This document shows, piece by piece, positions 35,774-44,982 of a stretch of DNA of 64,000 bases (position 1 is its first letter; the number at the start of each line of letters is the position of its first letter). A program made the translations under genes and the position numbers. The DNA is taken from NCBI GenBank assembly GCA_039193455.1, contig JBCCWO010000011.1:53773-117772 (forward strand), in the 5' to 3' direction. The notes under the pieces were generated by a model. It worked only from the letters and a program-made list of their open reading frames with translations, was not told the DNA's origin and made no database searches. Origin of the DNA: JBCBGF01 sp039193455. GTDB lineage: Bacteria > Pseudomonadota > Alphaproteobacteria > Rhodobacterales > Rhodobacteraceae.

Positions 35774-36319
35774 ATGGGAGTGCGTATCGTAATGGAACCG
35801 GCTCAAAAAGCACTGGCTTACGATGTCTTCCGCACCCTGAGAAAACACCGCACCGATGAAGCGAAATTCCTGAACGCAGCGACTGTTGTGACTACCAAGC
35901 TGATGTCACCAACCAATTTGGCGTGGCGGGTTTGTGGGATTACGGAAGCAGCCCTGGAGCGCTTCGCGGCCATGAATTTCAAGCGCAAATCGGGCCTTAA
36001 AGTGCAAAGAGCCCATTTGTTCAATCGCGCCGATACCACAAAACAGTTGGTTTATATGGATACAGAGCCCAGTGCCGAGGAGTTCATCGAATTCTGGGAA
36101 AAACGTGACCGAACCGTACTTTGCCTGTCGGACCAAAATCGAAAAATTCTTGCGCTCAAGTGCTTTAAGTTTGAGGAGCGCGAAGCTCCTCAATTTCCGA
36201 ACCTAACTGTTGGATACGGATACAAAGACAAGGAGGAAGGAGAGTTCCTTAGAATGCTGTATGCCTCGCGCAAGAGCACGGAAACCGTGGATGTATCAGC
36301 TTTGGCTGGTGATGACTAA
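35774..36319 (+). CDS. Hypothetical protein of lower GC content inserted after fumC
   Basis: 181-residue protein with no recognised domain. It is rich in charged residues (Lys, Arg, Glu), with no membrane segment or signal peptide. The start is either 35774 or 35792 (the second has GGGAG 11 bp upstream). Base composition and codon use are visibly different from the neighbours, close to half A+T with many codons ending in A or T, suggesting horizontal transfer. It lies 6 bp after fumC, and its last codons overlap the start of the DUF4169 gene by 8 bp. Segments such as FNRADTTKQLVYMDTEPSA do not suggest an enzyme. I do not recognise its function. Confidence 0.7.
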   Translation: MGVRIVMEPAQKALAYDVFRTLRKHRTDEAKFLNAATVVTTKLMSPTNLAWRVCGITEAALERFAAMNFKRKSGLKVQRAHLFNRADTTKQLVYMDTEPSAEEFIEFWEKRDRTVLCLSDQNRKILALKCFKFEEREAPQFPNLTVGYGYKDKEEGEFLRMLYASRKSTETVDVSALAGDD

Positions 36320-36488
36320 ACCCATCAACCTCAACCGCGTCCGCAAGGACAAGGCCCGCGCCGAGAACCGCGCGAGGGCCGATGCGAATGCGGTCAAGCA
36401 CGGGCGCACCAAGGCCGAAAAACAGGCGGACGACGCGCGTGCCGCCAAGGCCCAGCGCGACCTCGACGGCCACCGCCGCGAGACATGA
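36312..36488 (+). CDS. DUF4169 family small basic protein
   Basis: 58 residues, very rich in Arg, Lys and Ala (KPINLNRVRKDKARAENRAR), highly charged and probably one long helix. It matches the small alphaproteobacterial family found between fumC and a ribbon-helix-helix gene. The function is unknown, and nucleic-acid contact is possible given its charge. ATG 36312 overlaps the upstream gene, and its stop overlaps the next gene by 4 bp (ATGA). Confidence 0.75.
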   Translation: MTKPINLNRVRKDKARAENRARADANAVKHGRTKAEKQADDARAAKAQRDLDGHRRET

Positions 36489-36712
36489 GCGCACGGCCCG
36501 TCAAACGTTCGCTCACCCTCAAGGGCCACCGCACCTCCGTCTCTCTCGAAGACGCGTTCTGGCGCGAGTTTCGCGATATCGCCGCACGGCGGGGGATCGC
36601 GATCAACGCGCTGGCCGCCGAAATCGATGCCGCCCGCGATCTGGAGACCGGGCTTGCCTCGGCCATTCGGCTCTATGTTCTGGACGATCTGAAGGGACAG
36701 CTGCGCAGATAG
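36485..36712 (+). CDS. Ribbon-helix-helix domain protein
   Basis: 75-residue single-domain protein: beta-strand KRSLTLKGHRTSVSLEDAFW followed by two helices (WREFRDIAARRGIAINALAAEI), the RHH_4-type arrangement. Such proteins bind DNA as dimers through the strand, so a regulator or DNA-associated role is likely. It overlaps the DUF4169 gene by 4 bp and ends a co-transcribed group with fumC. About 210 bp without a gene follows, up to the convergent P450 stop. Confidence 0.8.
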   Translation: MSARPVKRSLTLKGHRTSVSLEDAFWREFRDIAARRGIAINALAAEIDAARDLETGLASAIRLYVLDDLKGQLRR

Positions 36713-36922
36713 GGCGGCCATTTCGGCAGCTCGTGTCGTGGCAGGGGCCGAAGATCGAGAAGCGGTGCGATGTCTTCGCGGCGCAGGCAGCGTTTGGTGC
36801 TGGGTTGGGGCGGCACGCGATGGGGCGCGCACAACGACGGCACGGCAATGCGGATCAACGCGCGCGTCGGCGCAAGGGAGCTATCGGGCATTGTCTCAAG
36901 GCGGCAGCAAAGGGCACCTTGA

Positions 36923-38326
36923 TCATGTCGCCGGGGCGGGCACAGGACAAGTTGCTTCCCCGGCCGACCGGCGCTGGCCCGCGGCCCGTTCGGTGAAATC
37001 AAGCACAATTCCGCTCTTTGAGCGCAAGGTCAGATGCGCGACCGGCTGGGGCGGCGGATGATTGCCGGGCGCCAGCGCCCAGGTGCCCAGGATTGCGGCA
37101 AGCAGGACCACCCCCTCGGCCATGGCAAACCCCGCCCCCGGGCACACGCGCTGGCCGGACGAGAACGGCAGATAAGCGTCGCGCTGGCTCTGGCGCGCGG
37201 CGGTACTGTCCCAACGCTCCGGGCGAAAGGCATCCGGGTCTTCCCAAAGGCGCGTGTGGCGCTGCAAATGCCAGGGCGACACGACAATCTGCGCACCGCG
37301 CCGCACCGCGCGGTTGCGAAAGGTCTCATCCCGGCGCGCCTCGCGCACCATCATCGGCACCGGCGGATAAAGCCGCAGGGTCTCGCGGAAGACATTGCGC
37401 GTAAACGGCAAAGTTGCGAGCGCTGCAAAGGATGGCGCGGCGGCAAAGGCCTGCGCCTCATCGGCGACCCGGTCCTGCGCCTCGGGGTGCGTGGCCAGAA
37501 GGTACAGCGCCCAGGCCAGCGCGCTGGCGCTGGTCTCATGCCCGGCAAGAAAGAAGATCGCAACCTGATCGACCATCTCATCGGTGCTGAACCGCGCCCC
37601 CGTTTCGGGATCCGCCGTCGTCATGATCTTTGTCGCCAGATCCTCGGGCGCCGTCCCGCGTGCGATCTCCGCCTGCCGCCGCGCGCACATCTCAGCAATC
37701 AGGGCCCGTATCTCTGTGGCCGCCGCCCGCGCGGCCCGCGGATATCCCCGCGGCACCCAGCGCGGCAGCGGGACAAATGCGCCAAGGTTCACGATCGGCT
37801 GCGCCCGCTGATACCGGCGAAACGCGGCATAGACCTGCGCGGCAACCGCATCCTCGATGGGCACCGAAAACAGCGCCCGAAAAATCACGTCGGCCGCGGC
37901 ATGGGCGCAAAGCGCCTCCACCTCGTGCGCCCCGGGCGTCAGACGCGCCGCGGCCCCGTCCGCCGCCGCAAGGATCGCCGGAAAGCTGTCCTTTGTCCGC
38001 CCACCCTCGAACGCCGGGTCGATGATCCGGCGCTGCCGGGCCCAGATCTGGCCGTTCGTGACAAAAATCGACTGACCCAACAGCGGTCGCAGGCCTTCGG
38101 CCACACGCTCGGATTTCGGAAAGTCCTCAGGCCGCGTGTTCAGAACCGTTCGGATCAGCGCGGGCTCATTCACAAGGTAGGATCGGAAGAATGGCGTCCG
38201 AAACTCGGCCATCTTCGCCCCAAATAGATGCGCGGGCTGGGACGACAGAATGTCCTGGCGAAACAGGCGCAGGTGCTGCCAGAACGAAACACGCGCCGCG
38301 CGCGCGGGCGGTTTCGGCGGCGTCAT
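36923..38326 (-). CDS. Cytochrome P450
   Basis: 467-residue soluble class I bacterial P450. The I-helix oxygen motif reads LAGHETSASAL, the K-helix ExxR is in ETLRLYPPVP, and the heme loop FSSGQRVCPGAGFAMAEG places the axial cysteine at C395. It has no membrane anchor and no reductase fusion, so it needs a ferredoxin and a reductase from elsewhere. The ATG at 38324-38326 overlaps the upstream hydrolase stop by 4 bp, indicating a two-gene operon and a joint pathway. The substrate is unknown. Confidence 0.94.
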   Translation of the reverse strand: MTPPKPPARAARVSFWQHLRLFRQDILSSQPAHLFGAKMAEFRTPFFRSYLVNEPALIRTVLNTRPEDFPKSERVAEGLRPLLGQSIFVTNGQIWARQRRIIDPAFEGGRTKDSFPAILAAADGAAARLTPGAHEVEALCAHAAADVIFRALFSVPIEDAVAAQVYAAFRRYQRAQPIVNLGAFVPLPRWVPRGYPRAARAAATEIRALIAEMCARRQAEIARGTAPEDLATKIMTTADPETGARFSTDEMVDQVAIFFLAGHETSASALAWALYLLATHPEAQDRVADEAQAFAAAPSFAALATLPFTRNVFRETLRLYPPVPMMVREARRDETFRNRAVRRGAQIVVSPWHLQRHTRLWEDPDAFRPERWDSTAARQSQRDAYLPFSSGQRVCPGAGFAMAEGVVLLAAILGTWALAPGNHPPPQPVAHLTLRSKSGIVLDFTERAAGQRRSAGEATCPVPAPAT

Positions 38327-39591
38327 GCCGCGATATCGGTATAGCGCGACGCGGGCACGTCGATCCGGCTCCCCGAGGGTTTGCGGTCGGCAAATCGCTG
38401 GCCCAGCGTGATCGGCCCCGCCGTGATCTGAAAATAGTCATACCCATCGGGCTGATCGAAGGCGCAGAGGTACTGGAAATGCCGGCGAAAGTAGCGCCAG
38501 CGCAGTTTGGCGCGGGCCTTGCGGCTCAGCGTCTGGGTGAACGCGGCCGAGATGACCAGCGGCCAGCGCTGCGCATCGGGCGCCACGCCCGTAACCGCGA
38601 CCGGATCGCACAGGGCAAAGGAACATCCGTCACCCGGCGCCGACACATCGACCCAGGTGAACGCCTCGCAGGTCGAGAGGAACTGCAGATCGGCCCGCAA
38701 CCGCGCGGCCTTTGGCAGAAACGACACCATGGGGATCGCCTGCCCAAGCGTCAGCAGCGACAGCGCAGGTCCCCCCGGCGGAACCCGGTTCTCGCGGATC
38801 ACATCGGCCAGCATGCTGACGGCAAGCTGCGCCCCCGAAGAATGCCCAACGACGACAACCTCATCCACATCCTCAGCCAAAGCCTCGGCAATTCTGTCGG
38901 CAAAGGCCGCCAAACGCGTCTCCAACGCCGGTGGGTAGGCGCCGCGTTTGCCCGCCGAGAACGCAAAATCGTGCATAAGGTACCAGGCAAAGACCCTCCC
39001 ATCGCGGGCCCGAAACCAGCGCAGGATGTACCAGATCAGGCCCAGCGCCACGGTCCACCCCAGGGCCGTCCCGATCCAGCCCGCCGCTCCAAGCGTTGGA
39101 TCCAGCCCAAAGAACCCCAGAACAGCCCCATACCCCGACAAAAGCGTGCGCGCCGCCACCGCGCCAATGAGGGCGGCCACGAGCAACTGTAAAAGCAGCA
39201 TCAACACCGGATAAAACGCCGCCAGGATCGGCCCCTTGCGCAGCCACATCAACCGCCGCAGCGTCCCCGACACGGTGTAGGTCCAGACAACGCGCACCAG
39301 CTGCCAATAGGTTGCCGGGATCGACGCCCCCATCGACGCTTTGACAAGGTCGGACCAGACCATCACCTCGAACCGCGCCGAGGCCGTCACCCCATCGATA
39401 ATGCTGTCGACCTGCCAGCCATCGGGCGGCATATCATCGGTCTTGATCCGCAGGTTATAGCCGGAAATCTCGGCCTGCCGGGCGCCTTCGCTGCGATAGA
39501 GCTCGCGGTACCGCCGGGGCGGATTGGGGTCAAAGCCCGGGATATAGAACACGAGCCGCCGCTTAACCGTTTGTTCAGGGGGTGCCGTCAT
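38323..39591 (-). CDS. Membrane-anchored alpha/beta-hydrolase-like protein coupled to P450
   Basis: 422 residues. An N-terminal soluble part (about 1-115) is followed by two or more hydrophobic segments (for example LAAFYPVLMLLLQLLVAAL and GWTVALGLIWYILRWF), then a serine-hydrolase-like domain with nucleophile elbow VVVGHSSGAQLAVS, preceded by AEDVDEVVV. It starts GTAPPEQTVKRRLVFYIPGFDPNPPRRY, which resembles the first strand and turn of alpha/beta hydrolases. Its stop overlaps the P450 start. The family is otherwise unknown; a lipid or ester substrate is plausible but not shown. Confidence 0.6.
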   Translation of the reverse strand: MTAPPEQTVKRRLVFYIPGFDPNPPRRYRELYRSEGARQAEISGYNLRIKTDDMPPDGWQVDSIIDGVTASARFEVMVWSDLVKASMGASIPATYWQLVRVVWTYTVSGTLRRLMWLRKGPILAAFYPVLMLLLQLLVAALIGAVAARTLLSGYGAVLGFFGLDPTLGAAGWIGTALGWTVALGLIWYILRWFRARDGRVFAWYLMHDFAFSAGKRGAYPPALETRLAAFADRIAEALAEDVDEVVVVGHSSGAQLAVSMLADVIRENRVPPGGPALSLLTLGQAIPMVSFLPKAARLRADLQFLSTCEAFTWVDVSAPGDGCSFALCDPVAVTGVAPDAQRWPLVISAAFTQTLSRKARAKLRWRYFRRHFQYLCAFDQPDGYDYFQITAGPITLGQRFADRKPSGSRIDVPASRYTDIAA

Positions 39592-39679
39592 GGGCCGGGC
39601 CTATGCCGCCATCCTTGATATTCCGTGCCCGCCATCCGCCACAACACTGGCCGAGCCCCGCATCAAAGGCAAGTGGCAG

Positions 39680-40438
39680 CTAGCCGAAAGCCTGCAGCGC
39701 CGGAAACTGTTCGTTCAGCCACCAGGCAAAGTCGGTGAACTTGCCGGTAAGCATCAGCAGACCGACCGTCCACAACAGCAGCCCCATCACCCGCTCAATC
39801 CGCTCCATATGCCGCTTCATCCATGCCATCAGGCCGGTCAACCGCGGGAAATAGGCCGCCACAAGCAGGAACGGAATGCCAAGCCCCGCAGCATAGGCGG
39901 CAAGCAGCGTCGTTCCCCGCGCCACATCCGCCTCTGACGCGGCGATCGACAGGATCGCGCCCAGGATCGGGCCGATGCAGGGGGTCCAGCCGAACGCGAA
40001 AGCCAGGCCCAGCACATAGGCCCCAAACGCCGATCCGCCCCGGTCACCCGCATCCATACGCATCTCGCGATCCATCGCGGCGATCCGGTAGATCCCCAGA
40101 AAATGCGCCCCGAAGATCATGATGACCAACCCTGCGGCCATCACGAACCATTCTTGGTTCATCAGGAAAAACCGCCCAAAGGCCGAGGCCGTGAACCCCA
40201 GAAACAGAAAGACGGTGGACAGCCCCAGCACAAAGAACAGGGCCGAGGCGATCACCCGCCGCCGCGCCGCACGGTCTTGTTCGGCGCCCATCTTTTGCAT
40301 CGAGATGCCGCCCATATACGCCAGATAGGGTGGCACGATGGGCAAAACGCAGGGGCTGAGAAACGACAAGGTACCCGCAAACGCGGCGATCGCAATCGCC
40401 GGGAGCAAGCTTGCGTCGATGATCTCCAGTCCGAACAT
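39680..40438 (-). CDS. ccdA: CcdA-like cytochrome c biogenesis/thiol-disulfide membrane protein
   Basis: 252 residues with six predicted membrane helices. It carries the two redox cysteines of the CcdA/DsbD-beta family in LSPCVLPIVPPYLAYMGG and FGWTPCIGPILGAIL. It transfers reducing equivalents across the inner membrane for c-type cytochrome maturation or periplasmic disulfide reduction. It stands alone between the hydrolase-P450 pair and tusA, so the partner thioredoxin-like protein is elsewhere. Confidence 0.9.
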   Translation of the reverse strand: MFGLEIIDASLLPAIAIAAFAGTLSFLSPCVLPIVPPYLAYMGGISMQKMGAEQDRAARRRVIASALFFVLGLSTVFLFLGFTASAFGRFFLMNQEWFVMAAGLVIMIFGAHFLGIYRIAAMDREMRMDAGDRGGSAFGAYVLGLAFAFGWTPCIGPILGAILSIAASEADVARGTTLLAAYAAGLGIPFLLVAAYFPRLTGLMAWMKRHMERIERVMGLLLWTVGLLMLTGKFTDFAWWLNEQFPALQAFG

Positions 40439-40551
40439 GTCTGTCCCTTCGCGCGTGCCCTTTCACATACGTCACCGGGTCGGGCACGTCACGCCACGCG
40501 TTGTCACATCTCTGTAGACAAACTGAAACATCCCCCCTACCCCGAACACCC

Positions 40552-40785
40552 ATGGAGTTTGACGAGGATCTGGATGCGCGCGGGCTGCTGTGCCCGCTGC
40601 CGGTGCTGAAACTGGCCAAGCGGATGCGGGCGGCGGCCCCCGGCACGGTGATGCGCCTGCAGGCTGACGATCCGGCCGCCATCGTCGACGTGCCGCATTA
40701 CTGCACGGAGAGCGGCAACGCCTATCTCGGTGTGGAAGAGGACGCAGGCGCACAGCACCACTTCGTCCGCAAAGCTGGCGCCTAA
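40552..40785 (+). CDS. TusA/SirA-family sulfur carrier protein
   Basis: 77-residue TusA-like protein with the single reactive cysteine in GLLCPLPVLKLAKRM (the CPxP motif), a beta-alpha fold, and C-terminal sequence FVRKAGA. It carries persulfide sulfur to tRNA thiolation or other sulfur-trafficking steps. An upstream in-frame TTG (40501) is not used in my call. Its stop overlaps the convergent epimerase stop in opposite orientation (40782-40785). Confidence 0.85.
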   Translation: MEFDEDLDARGLLCPLPVLKLAKRMRAAAPGTVMRLQADDPAAIVDVPHYCTESGNAYLGVEEDAGAQHHFVRKAGA

Positions 40786-41753
40786 CGCCCCGCCAGATAC
40801 GTCCTCAGAATGTCGGCGATTGTTTCCTCTTTGGAAACAAAGCCCAGGTCTGTGGCAAGCTGTGTGTCAAACCGCGACGGCCAACCGGCCACAATCGCCT
40901 CGATCGCCGGGTCCGGGTCAAGCGTCACGTGATCGCGCACGTCCAACCCACCGATCTCTTGCAGCGCCTCCAGCATCTCGGCCACCGTAACGGTAAGCCC
41001 CGGAATGTTCAGCGCGCTGAACACGGGCCAATCGGCTACGGGCACGCGCATCGCCTGGATCATCGCCGCCACCGCGGTCTCGGGCGAGGCCACCCACATC
41101 GGTAGGCCGGGATCCACCGGGCAGCGCGCCGGTTTGCCGGCCAGGGGTTCGCGAAATATCGACGAGGCGAACGACGACGCGGCCGCATTGGGCACCCCCG
41201 GGCGCACGATGATCGTCGGCAACCGAAGGGTGCGCGCCTCTGCAAAGCCCTTGCGGCGATAGTCGCTCATCAAGAGCTCGGCCATGGCCTTGGCGGCGCC
41301 ATAGCTTGAGGTTGGCTGCGTCGCAGTCGCCTCGCTCAACGGTTCTGCCGCAGACACGCCGAACACGGCCAAAGACGATGTGCCGACCACCGGAACGACG
41401 CGCCCTGTCGCCCGCACGGCCTCAAGCACGTTGCGCGTGCCATCGAGGTTCACACCAAAACCCAGATCAAACTCGGCCTCGGCCTGTCCGCTGACAACGG
41501 CGGCCAGGTGATAGACCGCTTGCGCCTCGGCCAACCCGGCACGGGTCGCCGCAGCATCGGTGATGTCGAGCGGGATCAGCGAGGCACGCCCCTCCAGTTC
41601 CGGGGCAAGACTGGCACCCGGGCGATCCGCCAGGACAATCTGCGGGTGCAACAGCTCTGTCCCATCAGGCAGCGCCAGGTGGCCCTGTGCCGCGATCTGG
41701 GCCGCAAGGCGCTGGCCCAGAAAGCCAGCCCCCCCGGTAATGACAACGCTCAC
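40782..41753 (-). CDS. NAD-dependent epimerase/dehydrogenase (DenD-like)
   Basis: 323-residue extended short-chain dehydrogenase. The Rossmann motif is VVITGGAGFLGQRLAAQI, followed by the active-site YxxxK in SSYGAAKAMAELL and threonine/serine in GTSSLAVFG. The sequence resembles D-erythronate dehydrogenases (DenD) more than UDP-sugar epimerases, because of VVSGQAEAEFDLG and the C-terminal part. It would oxidise a sugar acid; this role is inferred from similarity by eye. It is codirectional with rne (stop of rne 3 bp after its start). Confidence 0.75.
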   Translation of the reverse strand: MSVVITGGAGFLGQRLAAQIAAQGHLALPDGTELLHPQIVLADRPGASLAPELEGRASLIPLDITDAAATRAGLAEAQAVYHLAAVVSGQAEAEFDLGFGVNLDGTRNVLEAVRATGRVVPVVGTSSLAVFGVSAAEPLSEATATQPTSSYGAAKAMAELLMSDYRRKGFAEARTLRLPTIIVRPGVPNAAASSFASSIFREPLAGKPARCPVDPGLPMWVASPETAVAAMIQAMRVPVADWPVFSALNIPGLTVTVAEMLEALQEIGGLDVRDHVTLDPDPAIEAIVAGWPSRFDTQLATDLGFVSKEETIADILRTYLAGR

Positions 41754-41756
41754 GCC

Positions 41757-44573
41757 CTAGCGCCCCAGCGACCACCAGCCCTTGCGCCGCGGCTTGTCCG
41801 GGTCGCCACCGCCATCGCCCGCATCGGCAACGGCGGGTTCCTTGATCTCGGCCACGGGCTCCTGCTCCGGTGCCGCCACGGGCTCGGGTTCCGCTACGGC
41901 CACAGCCTCGGGCTCGGGCGCGGCCACAGGCGCTGGCTCTTCGGCGAGCACGGGCTCAGCCGCGGCAACCGGCGCAACAGCGGCCTCAGCCACCTCAACC
42001 GGCGCTTCTTCCGCTGGCGCCGCCTTCTTGCGCGACCGGCTCCGCCGCTTGGGCTTCTCTTCGGCAACCGTCTCTTCAGCAGGCGCCTCTTCAGCAGCCG
42101 CCTCGCCTTCGGCCTCAACCGGCGCCTCTACCACGTCGGCGCCATCGCCAGCTTCAGCCTCTGGGGCCGCCTTCTTGCGGCGCGACCGCCGACGTTTGGG
42201 CTTTTCTTCCGGCGCTGCCTCACCCTCCGGCGCGGCCTCCGTCTCCAGCTCTGCGGCCACGGTTTCGGAGGCGTCGGTATCCTGCGCCGCTTCACCCTGC
42301 GCGTCACCGTTGGCCTCTCCATTGCCGCCGCCCCGACGCCGCCGCCGTCTGCGCCGCCGCTTCTTGGGCTGCGGCTCATCTTCCGCCACGGCCTCCGGCG
42401 CCTCGGTCTCGTCAACCTCGGCCTCCGCGACCTCTTCGTCGAGATCGTCCATCAGCGAGGCATCGACCGACACCACGGGGGTCACGGCCTTGACCATGCG
42501 CGTGGCCGTCTTGAATTTCTCAAGCGTGAAGTCCGGGCTGATCAGGAACGGATCGGCTTCGATCCGCACCGCCATGCCATAGCGTGTCTCCAGCCCCGCG
42601 ATATGCTCGCGTTTGTGGTTCATCAGGAAATTCACGATCGACACCGGCGCCTTGACCAGCACCTCGCGCGATCTGCGGCGCGTGCCCTCTTCCTCAAGCT
42701 GGCGCAGGATGGTCAGGCCAAGGCTGTCATCCGAACGCACAAGCCCCGTGCCATGGCAATGCGGACAAGGCTGCGTCGTGGCCTCAAGCATGCCCGGACG
42801 CAGGCGCTGACGGCTCATTTCCAACAGCCCGAAGGCCGAGATGCGCCCGACCTGGATGCGCGCGCGATCCGTCTTCAGCTTGTCCTTGAACCGCTTTTCG
42901 ACCGCCGAGTTGTTCTTGCGCTCTTCCATGTCGATGAAATCGATCACGATCAGCCCGGCAAGGTCGCGTAGCCTCAACTGCCGCGCGATCTCTTCCGCCG
43001 CCTCAAGGTTTGTCTCAAGCGCCGTTTCCTCGATCGAACCCTTCTTGGTCGCCCGGCCCGAGTTCACGTCGATGGCCACCAGCGCCTCGGTCACGCCAAT
43101 CACGATGTACCCGCCGGATTTGAGCTGAACCGTCGGGTTGAACATCCCTGCCAGGTAGGTTTCGACCTGATAGCGCGCAAAAAGCGGCATCGCCTCGGTA
43201 TAGGGTTTCACATTCTTGGCGTGGGACGGCATGATCATTTTCATGAAGTCTTTCGCCACGCAGTAGCCGTCGTCGCCCTCGACCAGCACCTCGTCGATCT
43301 CGCGGTTGTAGAGGTCACGGATCGAGCGCTTGATCAGGTTGCCCTCTTCATAGATCTGGGCGGGCGCGATCGATTTCAGCGTCAGTTCGCGGATCTGCTC
43401 CCACATCCGCTGAAGATACTCGTAATCGCGCTTGATCTCGGTCTTGGTGCGCTTGGCGCCAGCGGTCCGAACGATCAGCCCCGCGCCCTTGGGCACATCA
43501 ATCTCACCCGCGATCTCTTTGAGTTTCTTGCGATCCGCGGCATTGGTGATCTTGCGGCTGATGCCACCGCCCCGCGCCGTGTTGGGCATCAGCACGCAAT
43601 AGCGCCCGGCCAGCGACAGGTAGGTGGTCAGAGCGGCGCCTTTGTTGCCGCGCTCTTCCTTGACCACCTGCACCAGCAGGATCTGGCGGACTTTGATAAC
43701 CTCTTGGATCTTGTACTTACGCGGGCGCGGCTTACGCGGCTGGCGGATTTCCTCGGTGACGTCATCGTCGGCCACCGATTCAATGGACTCGTCCCGCGCC
43801 GCCGCGTCATCCATGGCGACGTAGGGCGCGTCTTCCTCAGCACCCTCGGCATCGCCACCCTCAGCGTCCTTCTCGGCCGCATCGGCATCGCCCGCATCCT
43901 CGGTGGCGGTGTCTTCGGCGGCAGTCTCTTCGGCATCCACGGTGGCCTCAGGCGACGGCGCTTCGTCGCCCGCGCTGTCCGCGACGGCAGCGTCCCCACC
44001 GTCTTCGCCCTCACCATCATCGGTCTCGCCCGCGGCCGGTGTCTCTACCGGCGTCTCGGCGACGCGATCGACAGGCGAACTGCCCTCTTCGGGATCGGGG
44101 ACCAGCCCCTCGTCATCGCCCTCGGGCTCCACCACATCCATTCCGGGAATGCCGCCTTCGACCTCACGGGTCTCAACCGCATCATCCGATTTCGCCGCAG
44201 CCGCCTTTGATCGCGACTTGCCGCCGCGTTTGCGGCTGCGCTTGGGCTTGTCTTCCTCATCCTCGGCCGCAGCCGCAGCCTCGGCATAGGCCAGTTCCTC
44301 GGCGATCAGCGCCTCGCGATCGGCCACCGGGATCTGGTAGTAATCAGGGTGGATTTCGGAAAACGCCAGGAACCCGTGCCGGTTCCCGCCATAGTCCACG
44401 AACGCCGCCTGGAGCGAGGGCTCCACACGGGTGACTTTGGCGAGGTAGATGTTTCCGGCTAGCTGGCGCTTGTTCTCTGATTCAAAGTCGAACTCGTCGA
44501 CCTTGTTTCCGTCCACCACCACAACGCGGGTCTCTTCCGCGTGGGTGGCGTCGATAAGCATCTTCTTTGGCAT
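41757..44573 (-). CDS. rne: Ribonuclease E
   Basis: 938-residue RNase E. After PKKMLIDATHAEETRVVVVDGN comes a split S1 domain (NIYLAKVTRVEPSLQAAFVDYGGNRHGFLAF) interrupted by about 170 acidic, Ala- and Glu-rich residues. The RNase H-like/DNase I-like catalytic core contains GLIVIDFIDME and the zinc-link motif CPHCHGTGLVRSDDS. The C-terminal 250 residues are low-complexity: KRRRRRRRRRRGGG and repeated Arg-Lys/Ala-Glu patches, the degradosome scaffold. A similar insertion in S1 is known in alphaproteobacteria. ATG 44573 is preceded by a 400-bp leader. It starts the minus-strand run that ends with the epimerase. Confidence 0.95.
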   Translation of the reverse strand: MPKKMLIDATHAEETRVVVVDGNKVDEFDFESENKRQLAGNIYLAKVTRVEPSLQAAFVDYGGNRHGFLAFSEIHPDYYQIPVADREALIAEELAYAEAAAAAEDEEDKPKRSRKRGGKSRSKAAAAKSDDAVETREVEGGIPGMDVVEPEGDDEGLVPDPEEGSSPVDRVAETPVETPAAGETDDGEGEDGGDAAVADSAGDEAPSPEATVDAEETAAEDTATEDAGDADAAEKDAEGGDAEGAEEDAPYVAMDDAAARDESIESVADDDVTEEIRQPRKPRPRKYKIQEVIKVRQILLVQVVKEERGNKGAALTTYLSLAGRYCVLMPNTARGGGISRKITNAADRKKLKEIAGEIDVPKGAGLIVRTAGAKRTKTEIKRDYEYLQRMWEQIRELTLKSIAPAQIYEEGNLIKRSIRDLYNREIDEVLVEGDDGYCVAKDFMKMIMPSHAKNVKPYTEAMPLFARYQVETYLAGMFNPTVQLKSGGYIVIGVTEALVAIDVNSGRATKKGSIEETALETNLEAAEEIARQLRLRDLAGLIVIDFIDMEERKNNSAVEKRFKDKLKTDRARIQVGRISAFGLLEMSRQRLRPGMLEATTQPCPHCHGTGLVRSDDSLGLTILRQLEEEGTRRRSREVLVKAPVSIVNFLMNHKREHIAGLETRYGMAVRIEADPFLISPDFTLEKFKTATRMVKAVTPVVSVDASLMDDLDEEVAEAEVDETEAPEAVAEDEPQPKKRRRRRRRRRGGGNGEANGDAQGEAAQDTDASETVAAELETEAAPEGEAAPEEKPKRRRSRRKKAAPEAEAGDGADVVEAPVEAEGEAAAEEAPAEETVAEEKPKRRSRSRKKAAPAEEAPVEVAEAAVAPVAAAEPVLAEEPAPVAAPEPEAVAVAEPEPVAAPEQEPVAEIKEPAVADAGDGGGDPDKPRRKGWWSLGR

Positions 44574-44982
44574 GTTGACCTTCGGCACGCACGCAAAGGC
44601 GGCGCGCCTGGCGGCGCTCCGGTCAATCGTGCATGGCTTGTTGGGGCGACACGGCGCGGATCGGCAGGTCGACGGGCGGCCCGGGGGGCCACATCCATCA
44701 CATCGACTGCTCCTGCTCGCGCCATCGCGTTTCTTCTCCGGCGCTCGAGACGGCGCCTGTTCATACGCCCAATCGCAGGGGGCTGCGCGGGGCAAGTCTT
44801 GGCCACAAGGGCCGCTTTCAAGCGCGTCCTGCCAGTCCGGTCATTGGCCGGTCGACTGAACAAGATACGCGAAACCATCCGGGATCACCGATCTGTGAAC
44901 ATCACACGGGCCCGTTTGCGCAGCATAGAGCGGAAGAGTTGACGCTGGCAATCACCAAATTTCGCGGCGCTGCCGCGACGCG
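44574..44982 (-). other. Long leader region upstream of rne, no gene seen
   Basis: 409 bp between the exo/endonuclease-phosphatase stop and the rne start. No convincing coding frame is present. The stretch contains a strong GC hairpin (GGCCCGGGGGGCC near 44682-44695) and other short inverted segments. rne in other proteobacteria is autoregulated through a long structured 5' UTR, and this region is the right place for one; the promoter was not located. Confidence 0.5.
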
